A stretch of 64,000 nt of DNA from Colletes latitarsis. Its lineage: Eukaryota > Arthropoda > Insecta > Hymenoptera > Colletidae. Every line of letters starts with the position of its first letter. Positions within the stretch are counted from its first letter, which is position 1. Shown here in pieces: positions 12,335 through 25,732 of this stretch. The DNA lies in NCBI RefSeq assembly GCF_051014445.1, contig NC_135136.1, positions 14,216,001 to 14,280,000 of the forward strand. The letters run 5' to 3'. The notes beneath the pieces were generated by a model. That model worked only from the letters and a program-made list of their open reading frames with translations, had not been told where the DNA came from and ran no database searches. The translations under genes were made by a program, and so were the position numbers.

Positions 12335-12662
12335 GTTATCCTCTAAAATATTCATCGCAGCCAGGCTTAATTGACTGCTTCGGTGTGGATCCACATTACG
12401 ACGGGATCCAAACCACAAGAAACCCAAGATCTGGCCAACAAGTACGCGAAAATTGCGAAAGTATGAGCCAGATGATTGCAAATACTAGAACTAACCCAGA
12501 CATAACCAGCGTTATCCTCTAAAATATTAATCGCAACCAGGTTTAATTGTCTGCTTCGGTGTGGATCCACATTACGACGGGATCCAAACCACAAGAAACC
12601 CAAGATCTGGCCAACAAGTACGCGAAAATTGCGAAAGTATGAGCCTGATGATTGCAAATACC
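12203..12662 (+). repeat. GCAGCCAGGCTTAATTG block, copy 1
   Basis: About 2.6 monomers marked by GATCTGCCTACAAGTATGCC, then AATAGCAGAACTAACCC with AAGCAGCG, then GCAGCCAGGCTTAATTG. The same series recurs at 14,666 (+2,463) and 15,723 (+1,057), and its later part again from about 16,868. Confidence 0.85.
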
Positions 12663-13149
12663 AGAACTAACCCAGACATAACCAGCGTTATCCCCTAGAA
12701 TATTAATCGCAACCAGGTTTAATTGACTGTTTCGGTGTGGTACCGCATTACTACGTGATACAGACCAGAAAAAGGCCAGGATCTGGCCAACATGTATGCG
12801 AAAAATGTGATAGTAGGAGACAGATGAGGGCAAATCCCAGACCTAACCCAGACATAACCGGCGTTATCCTCTAAAATATTAATCGCAACCGGGTTTAATT
12901 CACTGTTTCGGTGTGGAACCACATTACGACGGGATACAAACCAGATAAAGCCCTGGATCTGGCCAACAAGTATGCGAGAAATGCGAAAGTATGAGCCAGA
13001 TGAGGCCAAATCCCAGACCTAACCAAGACATAACCGGCGTTATCCTCTAAAATATTAATCGCAACCAGGTTTAATTGACTGCATCGGTGTGGTACCGCAT
13101 TACTACGTGATCCAAACCAGAAAAAGCCCAAGATCTGGCCAGCAAGTAC

Positions 13150-13875
13150 GCGAAAATTGCGAAAGTATGAGCCTGATGATTGCAAATACCAGAACTAACC
13201 CAGACATAACCAGCGTTATCCTCTAAAATATTAATCGCAACCAGGTTTAATTGACTGCTTCGGTGTGGTACCGCATTACTACGTGATACAGACCAGAAAA
13301 AGGCCAGGATCTGGCCAACAAGTATGCGAAAAATGTGATAGTAGGAGACAGATGAGGGCAAATCCCAGACCTAACCGAGAAATAACCGGCGCTATCCTCT
13401 AAAATATTAATCGCAACCAGGTTTAATTGACTGTTTGAGTGTGGTACCGCATTACTACGTTATCCCAGCCAGAAAAGGGCCAGGATCTGGCCCACAAGAA
13501 TGCGAAAAATGCGAAGGTACGAGCCAGATGAGGGCATATCCCAGACCTAACAGAGATATAACCGGCGTTATCCTCTAAAATATTAATCGAACCCAGGTTA
13601 AATTGACAGTTTCGGTGTGGAGCGTCATTATTACGGGATCCAAACCAGAAAAAGCTCAGGATCTAGCCAACAAGTAGGCGAAAAATGCGATGGTACTAGC
13701 CAGATGAGGACAAATCCCAGAACTAACAGAGACATAACCGGTGTTATCCTCTAAAATATTAATCGCAACCACGATTAATTGACTGTTTCGGTCTGGTACC
13801 GCATTAGTACGTGATCCAAACCAGAAACAGCCCAGGATCTGGCCAACAGGTATGCGAGAAATGCGAAAGTACGAG
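13150..13875 (+). repeat. Four-monomer block, copy 1 (17-monomer offset)
   Basis: Recurs at 16,142-16,867, exactly 2,992 bp away. Shared rare changes include GAAATAACCGGCGCTATCC, TTGAGTGTGGTACCGC with ACGTTATCCCAGCC, and the GAGCGTCATTATTACGGG monomer. Confidence 0.85.
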
Positions 13876-14665
13876 CCAGATAAGGGCAAATCCCAGACCT
13901 AACCCAGACATAACCGGCGTTATCATCCAAAATATTAACCGCAACCAGGTTTAATTGACCGTTACGGTGTGGTACCGCATTACTACGTGATACAGACCAG
14001 AAAAATGCCAGGATCTGGCCAACAAGTATGCGAAAAATGCGAAAGTACGAGACAGATGAGGGCAAATCCCAGACCTAACCGAGACATAACCGGCGTTATC
14101 CTCCGTAATATTCATCGCAACCAGTTTTAATTGACTGCTTCGGTGTGGAAACACATTACGACGGGATCCAAACCACAAAAAACCCAAGATCTGGCCTACG
14201 AGTTCGCGAAAATTGCGAAAGTATGAGCCAGATGATTGCAAATACGAGAACTAACCCAGACATAACCAGCGTTATCCTCTAAAATATTAATCGCAACCAG
14301 GTTTAATTGACTGTTTCGGTGTGGTACCGCATTACTACGTGATACACACCAGAAAAAGGCCAGGATCTGGCCAACATGTATGAGAAAAATGCGAAAGTAC
14401 GTGACAGATGAGGGCAAATCCCAGACCTAACCTAGAAATAACCGGCGTTATCCTCTAAAATATTAATCGCAACCAGGTTTAATTGACTGTTTCGGTGTGG
14501 TACCGCAATACTACGTGATACAGACCAGAAAAATGCCAGGATCTGGCCAACAAGTATGCGAAAAATGCGAAAGTACGAGACAGATGAGGGCAAATCCCAG
14601 ACCTAACCGAGACATAACCGGCGTTATCCTTTAAAATATTAATCGCAACCAGGTTTAATTGACTG

Positions 14666-15125
14666 TTTCGATGTGGTACCGCATTACTACGTGATCCAAA
14701 CCAGAAAAAGCCCAGGATCTGCCTACAAGTATGCCAGAAATGCGAAAGTACGAGCCAGATGATTGCAAATAGCAGAACTAACCCAAACATAAGCAGCGTT
14801 ATCCTCTAAAATATTCATCGCAGCCAGGCTTAATTGACTGCTTCGGTGTGGATCCACATTACGACGGGATCCAAACCACAAGAAACCCAAGATCTGGCCA
14901 ACAAATACGCGAAAATTGCGAAAATATGAGCCAGATGATTGCAAATACCAGAACTAACCCAGACATAACCAGCGTTATCCTCTAAAATATTAATCGCAAC
15001 CAGGTTTAATTGACTGCTTCGGTGTGGATCCACATTACGACGGGATCCAAACCACAAAAAACCCAAGATCTGGCCAACAAGTACGCGAAAATTGCGAAAG
15101 TATGAGCCTGATGATTGCAAATACC
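14666..15125 (+). repeat. GCAGCCAGGCTTAATTG block, copy 2
   Basis: Second copy of the block at 12,203, offset 2,463 bp (14 monomers minus 1 bp). It is followed by a GGGTTTAATTCACTG monomer that matches 12,863 onward at about 13 monomers' offset, so two different copied blocks meet near 15,126. Confidence 0.83.
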
Positions 15126-15722
15126 AGACCTAACCCAGACATAACCGGCGTTATCCTCTAAAATATTAATCGCAACCGGGTTTAATTCACTGTTTCGGTG
15201 TGGAACCACATTACGACGGGATACAAACCAGATAAAGCCCTGGATCTGGCCAACAAGTATGCGAGAAATGCGAAAGTATGAGCCAGATGAGGCCAAATCC
15301 CAGACCTAACCAAGACATAACCGGCGTTATCCTCTAAAATATTAATCGCAACCAGGTTTAATTGACTGCATCGGTGTGGTACCGCATTACTACGTGATCC
15401 AAACCACAAAAAGCCCAGGATCTTGCCAACAAGTAGGCGAAAAATGCGAAGGTACGAGCCAGATGAGGGCAAATCCCAGAACAAACCGAGACATAACCGG
15501 CGTTATCCTCCAAAATGTTAATCACAACCAGGTTTAATTGACTGTTTCAGTGTGATACCACATTACTAGGTGGTTCAAGCCAGAAAAAATGGCCAGGATC
15601 TGGCCTACAAGTATGCGAAAAATGCGAAAATACGAGCCAGATGACGGCAAATCCCAGACCTAACCGTGACATAACCGGCGTTATCCTCCAAAATGTTAAT
15701 CACAACCAGGTTTAATTGACTG

Positions 15723-16182
15723 TTTCAGTGTGGTACCGCATTACTACGTGATCCAAACCAGAAAAAGCCCAGGATCTGCCTACAAGTATGCCAGAAATGC
15801 GAAAGTACGAGCCAGATGATTGCAAATAGCAGAACTAACCCAAACATAAGCAGCGTTATCCTCTAAAATATTCATCGCAGCCAGGCTTAATTGACTGCTT
15901 CGGTGTGGATCCACATTACGACGGGATCCAAACCACAAGTAACCCAAGATCTGGCCAACAAGTACGCGAAAATTGCGAAAGTATGAGCCAGATGATTGCA
16001 AATACCAGAACTAACCCAGGCATAACCAGCGTTATCCTCTAAAATATTAATCGCAACCAGGTTTAATTGACTGCTTCGGTGTGGATCCACATTACGACGG
16101 GATCCAAACCACAAAAACCCCAAGATCTGGCCAACAAGTACGCGAAAATTGCGAAAGTATGAGCCTGATGATTGCAAATACC
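15723..16182 (+). repeat. GCAGCCAGGCTTAATTG block, copy 3
   Basis: Third copy. It carries private changes ACAAGTAACCCAAG and CCCAGGCATAACC, which are shared only with the fourth, partial copy at 16,868-17,215. Those two are therefore the closest relatives in the set. Confidence 0.83.
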
Positions 16183-16867
16183 AGAACTAACCCAGACATA
16201 ACCAGCGTTATCCTCTAAAATATTAATCGTAACCAGGTTTAATTGACTGCTTCGGTGTGGTACCGCATTACTACGTGATGCAGACCAGAAAAAGACCAGG
16301 ATCTGGCCAACAAGTATGCGAAAAATGTGATAGTAGGAGACAGATGAGGGCAAATCCCAGACCTAACCGAGAAATAACCGGCGCTATCCTCTAAAATATT
16401 AATCGCTACCAGGTTTAATTGACTGTTTGAGTGTGGTACCGCATTACTACGTTATCCCAGCCAGAAAAAGGCCAGGATCTGGCCCACAAGAATGCGAAAA
16501 ATGCGAAGGTACGAGCCAGATGAGGGCAAATCCCAGACCTAACAGAGATATAACCGGCGTTATCCTCTAAAATATTAATCGAACCCAGGTTAAATTGACT
16601 GTTTCGGTGTGGAGCGTCATTATTACGGGATCCAAACCAGAAAAAGCTCAGGATCTAGCCAACAAGTAGGCGAAAAATGCGAAGGTACTAGCCAGATGAG
16701 GGCAAATCCCAGAACTAACAGAGACATAACCGGTGTTATCCTCTAAAATATTAATCGCAACCAGGATTATTTGACTGTTTCGGTCTGGTACCGCATTAGT
16801 ACGTGATCCAAACCAGAAACAGCCCAGGATCTGGCCAACAGGTATGCGAGAAATGCGAAAGTACGAG
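16142..16867 (+). repeat. Four-monomer block, copy 2 (17-monomer offset)
   Basis: Partner of 13,150-13,875. The match stops abruptly within GTACGAGCCAGAT at about 16,867. From there the sequence follows a different donor, the 15,812 region. Confidence 0.85.
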
Positions 16868-17215
16868 CCAGATGATTGCAAATAGCAGAACTAACCCAAA
16901 CATAAGCAGCGTTATCCTCTAAAATATTCATCGCAGCCAGGCTTAATTGACTGCTTCGGTGTGGATCCACATTACGACGGGATCCAAACCACAAGTAACC
17001 CAAGATCTGGCCAACAAGTACGCGAAAATTGCGAAAGTATGAGCCAGATGATTGCAAATACCAGAACTAACCCAGGCATAACCAGCGTTATCCTCTAAAA
17101 TATTAATCGCAACCAGGTTTAATTGACTGCTTCGGTGTGGATCCACATTACGACGGGATCCAAACCACAAAAACCCCAAGATCTGGCCAACAAGTACGCG
17201 AAAATTGCGAAAGTA
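16868..17215 (+). repeat. Two-monomer copy of 15,812-16,159 (6-monomer offset)
   Basis: Looks identical or nearly so to 15,812-16,159 at an offset of 1,056 bp, including ACAAGTAACCCAAG, CCCAGGCATAACC and CACAAAAACCCCAAG. The left end is a clean switch inside a monomer. This is a recent-looking recombination joint. Confidence 0.85.
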
Positions 17216-17261
17216 TGAGCCAGATGATTGCAAATACGAGAACTAACCCAGACATAACCAG

Positions 17262-20200
17262 CGTTATCCTCTAAAATATTAATCGCAACCAGGTTTAATT
17301 GACTGTTTCGGTGTGGTACCGCATTACTACGTGATCCAAAGCAGAAAAAGCCCAAGATCTTGCCAGCAAGTTGGCGGAGAATGCGAAGGTACGAGCCAGA
17401 TGATTGCAAATACCAGAACTAACCCAGACATAACCAGCGTTATCCTCTAAAGTATTAATCGCAACCAGGATTAATTGACTGTTTCGGTGTGGAACCACAT
17501 TACGACGGGATACAAACCAGAAAAAGCCCTGGATCTGGCCAACAAGTATGCGAGAAATGCGAAAGTACGAGCCAGATGGGGGCAAATCCCAGACCTAACC
17601 CAGGCATAACCAGCGTTATCCTCTAAAATATTAATCGCAACCAGCTTCTATTGACTGTTTCGGTGTGGTACCACATTACTACGTGGTCCAAGCCGGAAAA
17701 AGGCCACGATCTGGCCAACAAGTATGCGAAAAATGCGAAAGTACGAGCCAGATGACGGCAAATCCCAGTCCTAACCGAGACATAACCGGCGTTATCCTCC
17801 AAAATATTCATCGCAACCAGGTTTAATTGACTGCTTCGGTGTGGAACCACATTATGACGGGATCCAAACCACAAAAAACCCAAGATCTGGCCAACGAGTA
17901 CGCGAAAATTGCGAAAGTATGAGCCAGATCATTGCAAATACCAGAACTAACCCAGACATAACCAGCGTTATCCTCTAAAATATTAATCGCAACCAGGTTT
18001 AATTGACTGTTTCGGTGTGGTACCACATCACTACGTGGTCCAAGCCAGAAAAAGGCCAGGATCTGGACAACAAGTATGCGAAAAATGCGAAAGTACGAGA
18101 CAGATGAGGGCAAATCCCAGACCTAACCCAGACATAACCGGCGTTATCCTCCAAAATATTAAGCGCAACCAGGTTTAATTGACTGTTACGGTGTGGTACC
18201 GCATTACTACGTGATCCAAACCAGAAAAGCCCAGGATCTTGCCAACAAGTAGGCGGAAAATGCGAAGGTACGAGACAGATGATTGCAAATACCAGAACTA
18301 ACCCAGACATAACCAGCGTTATCCTGTAAAATATTAATCGCAATCAGGATTAATTGACTGTTTCGGTGTGGAACCACATTACGACGGGATACAAACCAGA
18401 AAAAACCCAAGACCTGGCCAACAAGTACGCGATAATTGCGAAAGTATGATCCAGATGAGGGCAAATACCAGACCTAACCGAGACATAACCAGCGTTATCC
18501 TCTAAAATATTAATCGCAACCAGGTTTAATTGCCTGTTTCGGCGTGGTACCACATTACTACGTGGACCGGGCCAGAAAAAGGACAGGATCTGGCCCACAA
18601 GAATGCGAAAAATGCGAAGGTACGAGCCAGATGAGGGCAAATCCCAGACCTAACCGAGATATAACCGGCGTTATCCTCCAAAATATTAACCGCAACCAGG
18701 TTTAATTGACTGTTTCGGTGTGGTACCACATTACTATGTGGTCCAAACCACAAAAAACCCAAGATCTGGCCAACAAGTAGGCGAAAAATGCGAAGTTACG
18801 AGCCAGATGATTGCAAATACCAGAACTAACCCAGACATAACCAGCGTTATCCTCTAAAATATTAATCGCAACCAGGATTAATTGACTGTTTCGGTGTGGA
18901 ACCACATTACGACGGGATACAAACCAGAAAAAGCCCTGCATCTGGCCAACAAGTATGCGAGAAATGCGAAAGTACGAGCCAGATGGGGGCAAATCCCAGA
19001 CCTAACCCAGGCATAACCGGCGTTATCCTCTAAAATATTAATCGCAACCAGGATTAATTGACTGTTTCGGTGTGGAGCGTCATTATTACGGGATTCAAAC
19101 CAGAAAAAGCTCAGGATCTGGCCAACAAGTAGGCGAAAAATGCGAAGGTACTTTCCAGACGAGGGCAAATCCCAGAACTAACCGAGACATAACCGGCGTT
19201 ATCCTCTAAAATATTAATCGCAACCAGGATTAATTGACTGTTTTGTTGTGGAACCACATTACGACGGGATCCAAACCACAAAAAACCCTAGATCTGTCCA
19301 ACAAGTACGCGAAAATTGCGAAAGTATGAGCCAGATGATCGAAAATACCAGAACTAACCCAGATATAACCAGCGTTATCCTCTAAAATATTAATCGCAAC
19401 CAGGTTTAGTTGACTGTTTCGGTGTGGAGCGTCATTATTACGGGATTGAAACCAGAAAAAGCTCAGGATCTAGCCAACAAGTAGGCGAAAAATGCGAAGG
19501 TACTTTCCAGACGAGGGCAAATCCCAGAACTAACCGAGACATAACCGGCGTTATCCTCTAAAATATTAATCGCAACCAGGATTAATTGACTGTTTCGGTG
19601 TGGAACCACATTACGACGGGATACAAACCAGAAAAAGCCCTGGATCTGGCCAACAAGTATGCGAGAAATGCGAAAGTACGAGCCAGATAAGGGCAAATCC
19701 CAGACCTAACCCAGACATAACCGGCGTTATCCTCCAAAATATTCATCGCAACCAGGTTTAATTGACTGCTTCGGTGTGGAACCACATTACGACGGGATCC
19801 AAACCACAAAAATCCCTAGATCTGTCCAACAAGTACGCGAAAATTGCGAAAGTATGAGCCAGATGATTGCAAATACCAGAATTAACCCAGACATAACCAG
19901 CGTTATCCTGTAAAATATTAATCGCAACCAGCTTCTATTGACTGTTTCGGTGTGGTACCACATTACTACGTGGTCCAAGCCGGAAAAAGGCCACGATCTG
20001 GCAAACAGGTATGCGAAAAATGCGAAAGTACGAACCAGATGAGGGCAAATCCCAGACCTAACCTTGAAATAACCGGCGTTATCCTCTAAAATATTAATCG
20101 CAACCAGGTTTAATTGACTGTTTGAGTATGGTCCCACATTACGACTTGGTCCAAGCCAAAAAAAGGCCAGGATCTGGCCAACAAGTATGCGAAAAATGCG

Positions 20201-20639
20201 AAAGTACGAGCCAGATGAGGGCAAATCCCAGACCTAACCGAGACATAACCGGCGTTATCCTCTAAAATATCAATCGGACCCAGGTTTAATTGACTGTTTC
20301 GGTGTGGAGCGTCATAATTACGGGATCCAAACCAGAAAAAGCTCAGGATCTAGCCAACAACTTGGCGAAAAATGCTAAGGTACTAGCCAGATGAGGACAA
20401 ATCCCAGAACTAACCGAGACATAACCGGCGTTATCCTCTAAAATATTCATCGCAACCAGGATTAATTGACTGTTTCGGTGTGGTACCACATTACTACGTG
20501 GTCCAAGCCGGAAAAAGGCCACGATCTGGCCAACAAGTATGCGAAAAATGCGAAAGTACGAGCCAGATGAGGGCAAATCCCTGACCTAACCGAGACATAA
20601 CCGGCGTTATCCTCTAAAATATTAATCGCAACCAGGATT
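17262..20639 (+). repeat. Mosaic array segment
   Basis: Variable monomers without a regular higher-order cycle. A pair with GAGCGTCATTATTACGGG and TTCCAGACGAGGGC starts at 19,022 and again at 19,374, exactly two monomers apart. Monomers of the GACGGGATCC subfamily alternate with TACGTGGTCC types. No non-satellite sequence was seen. Confidence 0.85.
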
Positions 20640-21950
20640 AATTGACTGTTTCGGTCTGGTACCGCATTAGTCCGTGATCTAAACCAGGAAAAGGCCAGGA
20701 TCTGACCAACAAGTATGCGAAAAAGGCGAAAGTACTAGCCAGATGAGGGCAAATCCCTGACCTAACCGAGACATAACCGGCGTTATCCTGTAAAATATTA
20801 ATCGCAACCAGGTTTAATTGCCTGTTTCGGCGTGGTACCACACTACTACGTGGTCCGGGCCAGAAAAAGGACAGGATCTGGCCCACAAGAATGCAAAAAA
20901 TGCGAAAGTATGAGCGAGATGAATGCATATACCAGAACTAACCCAGACATAACCAGCGTTATCCTCTAACATATTAATCGTAACCAGGTTTAATTGACTG
21001 TTTCGGTGTGGTACCACATCACTACGTGGTCCAAGCCACAAAAAGGCCAGGATCTGGACAACAAGTATGCGAGAAATGCGAAAGTACGTGCCAGATGAGG
21101 CCAAATCCCAGACCTAACCGGACATAACCGGCGTTATCCTCTAAAATATTAATTGCAACCAGGATTAATTGACTGTTTCGGTCTGGTACCGCATTAGTAC
21201 GTGATCTAAACCAGGAAAAGGCCAGGATCTGGTCAACAAGTATGCGAGAAATGCGAAAGTATGATCCAGATGATTGCAAATACCAGAACTAACCCAGACA
21301 TAACCAGCGTTATCCCCTAAAATATTAATCGCAACCAGGTTTAATTGACTGCTTCGGTGTGGGACCGCATTACTACATGATACAAACCAGAAAAAGCCCA
21401 CGATCTAGCCAACAAGTAGGCGAAAAATGCGAAGGTACGAGCCAGATGATTGCAAATACCAGAACTAACCCAGACATAACCAGCGTTATCCTCTAAAATA
21501 CTTATAGGAACCACCTTTTATTGACTGTTTCGGTGTGGAACCACATTACTACGTGATCCAAACCAGAAAAAGCCCAGGAACTGGCCAACAAGTATGCGAA
21601 AAATGTGAAAGTACGAGCCACATGATTGCAAATACCAGAACTAACCCAAACATAACCAGCGTTATCCTCCAAAATATTCATCGCAACCAGGTTTAATTGA
21701 CTGCTTCGGTGTGGAACCACATTACGACGGGATCCAAACCACAAAAAACCCTAGATCTGTCCAACAAGTACGCGAAAATTGCGAAAGTATGAGCCAGATG
21801 ATTGCAAATACCAGAATTAACCCAGACATAACCAGCGTTATCCTGTAAAATATTAATCGCAACCAGCTTCTATTGACTGTTTCGGTGTGGTACCACATTA
21901 CTACGTGGTCCAAGCCAGAAAATTGCGACGATCTGGCCAACATGTATGCG
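20640..21950 (+). repeat. Segmental block, copy 1 (offset about 5,094 bp)
   Basis: Recurs at 25,733-27,044. Shared unusual features, in order: GATCTAAACCAGGAAAAGG, TTGCCTGTTTCGGCGTGG with GGTCCGGGCCAG, CTCTAACATATTAATCG, ATACTNATAGGAACCACC, and a GACGGGATCC monomer with CCCTAGATCTGTCC. The offset equals 29 monomers minus 10-11 bp; the shortfall is explained by the 11-bp deletion near 23,220. Confidence 0.85.
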
Positions 21951-22012
21951 AAAAATGCGAAGGTACGAGGCAGATGAGGGCAAATCCCAGACCTAACCGA
22001 GATATAACCGGC
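21837..22012 (+). repeat. Chimeric monomer from a one-monomer deletion
   Basis: The front half (CAGCTTCTATTG, AAAATTGC) matches the monomer starting 24,467. The back half (AAGGTACGAGGCAGATG, GAGATATAACC) matches the next one, starting 24,643. Upstream markers align at +2,630 and downstream markers at +2,806, a difference of exactly 176 bp. This is an intramonomer exchange that removed one repeat, or a gain in the other copies. Confidence 0.82.
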
Positions 22013-22540
22013 GTTATCCTCTAAAATATTAATCAAAACCGGGTTTAATTGACTGCTTCGGTGTGGTACCGCATTAGTACGTGATCCAAACCAGAAAAAG
22101 GCCAGGATCTGGTCAACAAGTATGCGAGAAATGCGAAAGTACGAGCCAGATGATCGCAAAAACCAGAACTAACCCAGATATAACCAGCGTTATCATCTAA
22201 AATGTTAATCGCAACCAGGTTTAATTGACTGTTTCGGTGTGGTACCGCATTGCTACGTGATACAAACCAGAAAAATGCCAGGATCTGGCCAACAAGTATG
22301 CGAAAAATGCGAAGGTACGAGGCAGATGAGGGCAAATCCCAGACCTAACCGAGACATAACCGGCGTTATCCTCTAAAATATTAATCGAACCCAGGTTTAA
22401 TTGACTGTTTCGGTGTGGAGCGTCATTATTACGGGATCCAAACCAGAAAAAGCTCAGGATCTAGCCAACAAGTTGGCGAAAAATGCGAAGGTACTAGCCA
22501 GATGAGGGCAAATCTCAGAACTAACCGAGACATAACCGGC

Positions 22541-22892
22541 GTTATCCTCTAAAATATTAATCGCAACCAGGATTAATTGACTGTTTTGGTCTGGTACCGC
22601 AATAGTACGTGATCCAAACCAGAAACAGCCCAGGATCTGGCCAACAAGTATGCGAGAAATGCGAAAGTACGAGCCAGATAAGGGCAAATCCCAGACCTAA
22701 CCCAGACATAACCGGCGTTATCCTCTAAAATATTAATCGCAACCAGGATTAATTCACTGTTTTGGTCTGGTACCGCATTAGTACGTGATCCAAACCAGAA
22801 ACAGCCCAGGATCTGGCCAACAAGTATGCGAGAAATGAGAAAGTAGGAGCCAGATAAGGGCATATCCCAGACCTAACCCAGACATAAACGGC
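22541..22892 (+). repeat. Adjacent single-monomer duplication
   Basis: The monomers starting 22,541 and 22,717 share GATTAATTNACTGTTTTGG, TCTGGTACCGC, TAGTACGTG and GAAACAGCCCAGG, and differ at few sites. This is a one-monomer duplication younger than its surroundings. Confidence 0.82.
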
Positions 22893-23068
22893 GTTATCCT
22901 GCAAAATCTAAACCGCAACCAGGTTTAATTGACTGTTTCGGTGTGGTACCACATTACTACGTGGTCCAAGCCGGAAAAAGGCCACGATCTGGCCAACAAG
23001 TATGCGAAACTTGCGAAAGTACGAGCCAGATGCGGGCAAATCCCTGACCTAACCGAGACATAACCGGC

Positions 23069-23233
23069 GTTATCCTCTAAAATATTAATCGCAACCAGGA
23101 TTAATTGACTGTTACGGTGTGGTACCGCATTACTACGTGATCCAAACCAGAAAAAGCCCAGGATCTTGCCAACAAGTAGGCGGAAAATGCGAAGGTACGA
23201 GCCAGATGATTGCAAATACCAGACATAACCAGC
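23069..23233 (+). repeat. 165-bp monomer with 11-bp deletion
   Basis: At 23,211-23,226 the sequence reads AAATACCAGACATAACC where neighbours read AAATACCAGAACTAACCCAG followed by ACATAACC. Exactly one unit of the internal 11-bp tandem repeat is missing, with CCAGA shared across the joint. This fits replication slippage. Confidence 0.88.
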
Positions 23234-24281
23234 GTTATCCTCTAAAATATTAATCGCAACCAGGATTAATTGACTGTTTCGGTGTGGAACCACATTACGA
23301 CGGGATACAAACCAGAAAAAGCCCTGGATCTGGCCAACAAGTATGCGAGAAATGCGAAAGTACGAGCCAGATGGGGGCAAATCCCAGACATAACCCAGAC
23401 ATAACCGGCGTTATCCTCTAAAATATTAATCGCAACCAGCTTCTATTGACTGTTTCGGTGTGGTACCACATTACTACGTGGTCCAAGCCGGAAAAAGGCC
23501 ACGATCTGGCCAACAAGTATGCGAAACTTGCGAAAGTACGAGCCAGATGCGGGCAAATCCCTGACCTAACCGAGACATAACCGGCGTTATCCTCTAAAAT
23601 ACTAATCGCAACCAGGATTAATTGACTGTTTCGGTCTGGTACCGCATTAGTACGTGATCTAAACCAGGAAAAGGCCAGGATCTGGCCAACAAGTATGCGA
23701 GAAATGCGAAAGTACGAGCCAGATGAGGGCAAATACCAGACCTAACCGAGACATAACCGGCGTTATCCTCTAAAATATTAATCGCAACCAGGTTTAATTG
23801 CCTCTTTCGGCGTGGTACCACATTACTACGTGGTCCGGGCCAGAAAAAGGACAGGATCTGGCCCACAAGAATGCGAAAAATGCGAAAGTATGAGCGAGAT
23901 GATTGCATATACCAGAACTAACCCAGACATAACCAGCGTTATCCTCTAAAATATTAATCGCAAACAGGTTTAGTTGACTGTTTCGGTGTGGTACCACATC
24001 ACTACGTGGTCCAAGCCGGAAAAAGGCCACGATCTGGCCAACAAGTATGCGAAAAAGGCGAAAGTACGAGCCAGATGAGGGCAAATCCCTGACCTAACCG
24101 AGACATAACCGGCGTTATCCTCCTAAATATTCATCGCAACCAGGTTTAATTGACTGCTTCGGTGTGGAACCACATTACGACGGGATCCAAACCACAAAAA
24201 ACCCAAGATCTGGCCAACGAGTACGCGAAAATTGCGAAAGTATGATCCAGATGATTGCAAATACCAGAACTAACCCAGACA

Positions 24282-25200
24282 TAACCAGCGTTATCCTCCA
24301 AAATATTCATCGCAACCAGGTTTAATTGACTACCTTCGGTGTGGAACCACATTACGACGGGATCCAAACCACAAAAAACCCTAGATCTGTCCAACAAGTA
24401 CGCGAAAATTGCGAAAGTATGAGCCAGATGATTGCAAATACCAGAATTAACCCAGACATAACCAGCGTTATCCTGTAAAATATTAATCGCAACCAGCTTC
24501 TATTGACTGTTTCGGTGTGGTACCACATTACTACGTGGTCCAAGCCAGAAAATTGCCACGATCTGGCCAACAAGTATGCGAAAAATGCGAAAGTACGAGC
24601 CAGATGAGGGCAAATCCCAGACCTAACCGAGACATAACCGGCGTTATCCCCTAAAATATTAATCGCAACCAGGTATAATTGACTGCTTCGGTGTGGTACC
24701 ACATTACTACGTGGTCCGAGCCAGAAAAAGGCCAGGATCTGGCCAACAAGAATACGAAAAATGCGAAGGTACGAGGCAGATGAGGGCAAATCCCAGACCT
24801 AACCGAGATATAACCGGCGTTATCCTCTAAAATATTAATCAAAACCGGGTTTAATTGACTGCTTCGGTGTGGTACCGCATTAGTACGTGATCCAAACCAG
24901 AAAAAGGCCAGGATCTGGTCAACAAGTATGCGAGAAATGCGAAAGTACGAGCCAGATGAGCGCATATACCAGACCTAACCGAGACATAACCGGCGTTATC
25001 CTCTAAAATATTAATCGGACCCAGGTTTAATTGACTGTTTCGGTGTGGAGCGTCATAATTACGGGATCCAAACCAGAAAAAGCTCAGGATCTGGCCAACA
25101 AGTTGGCGAAAAATGCTAAGGTACTAGCCAGATGAGGACAAATCCCAGAACTAACCGAGACATAACCGGCGTTATCCTCTAAAATATTAATCGCAACCAG
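24282..25200 (+). repeat. Five-monomer block, copy 1 (14-monomer offset)
   Basis: Recurs at 26,746-27,664, exactly 2,464 bp downstream. Only a few differences were seen, for example GACTACCTTCGG at about 24,329 for GACTGCTTCGG. It includes the AATCAAAACCGGG monomer and the GAGCGTCATAATTACGGG monomer. Confidence 0.88.
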
Positions 25201-25732
25201 GATTAATTGACTGTTTCGGTGTGGTACCGCAATACTACGTGATACAGACCAGAAAAATGCCAGGATCTGGCCAACAAGTATGCGAAAAATGCGAAAGTAC
25301 GAGACAGATGAGGGCAAATCCCAGACCTAACCCAGACATAACCAGCGTTATCCTCTAAAATATTAATCGCAACCAGGTTTAGTTGACTGTTTCGGTGTGG
25401 TACCGCAATACTACGTGATACAGACCAGAAAAATGCCAGGATCTGGCCAACAAGTATGCGAAAAATGGAAAAGTACGAGACAGATGAGGGCAAATCCCTG
25501 ACCTAACCGAGACATAACCGGCTGTATCCTCCTAAATATTCATCGCAACCAGGTTTAATTGACTGCTTCGGTGTGGAACCACATTACGACGGGATCCAAA
25601 CCACAAAAAACCCAAGATCTGGCCAACGAGTACGCGAAAATTGCGAAAGTATGATCCAGATGATTACAAATCCCAGACCTAACCGAGATATAACCGGCGT
25701 TATCCTCTAAAATATTAATCGAACCCAGGTTT

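Noticed and set aside
24333..24362. Possible CENP-B box: TTCG, TGGAA and CGGGA appear in order in the GACGGGATCC monomers
   Set aside because: The known 17-bp box needs fixed spacing (TTCG, four bases, A, two bases, CGGG). Here about 3 and 11 extra bases separate the parts, so the essential positions do not line up.
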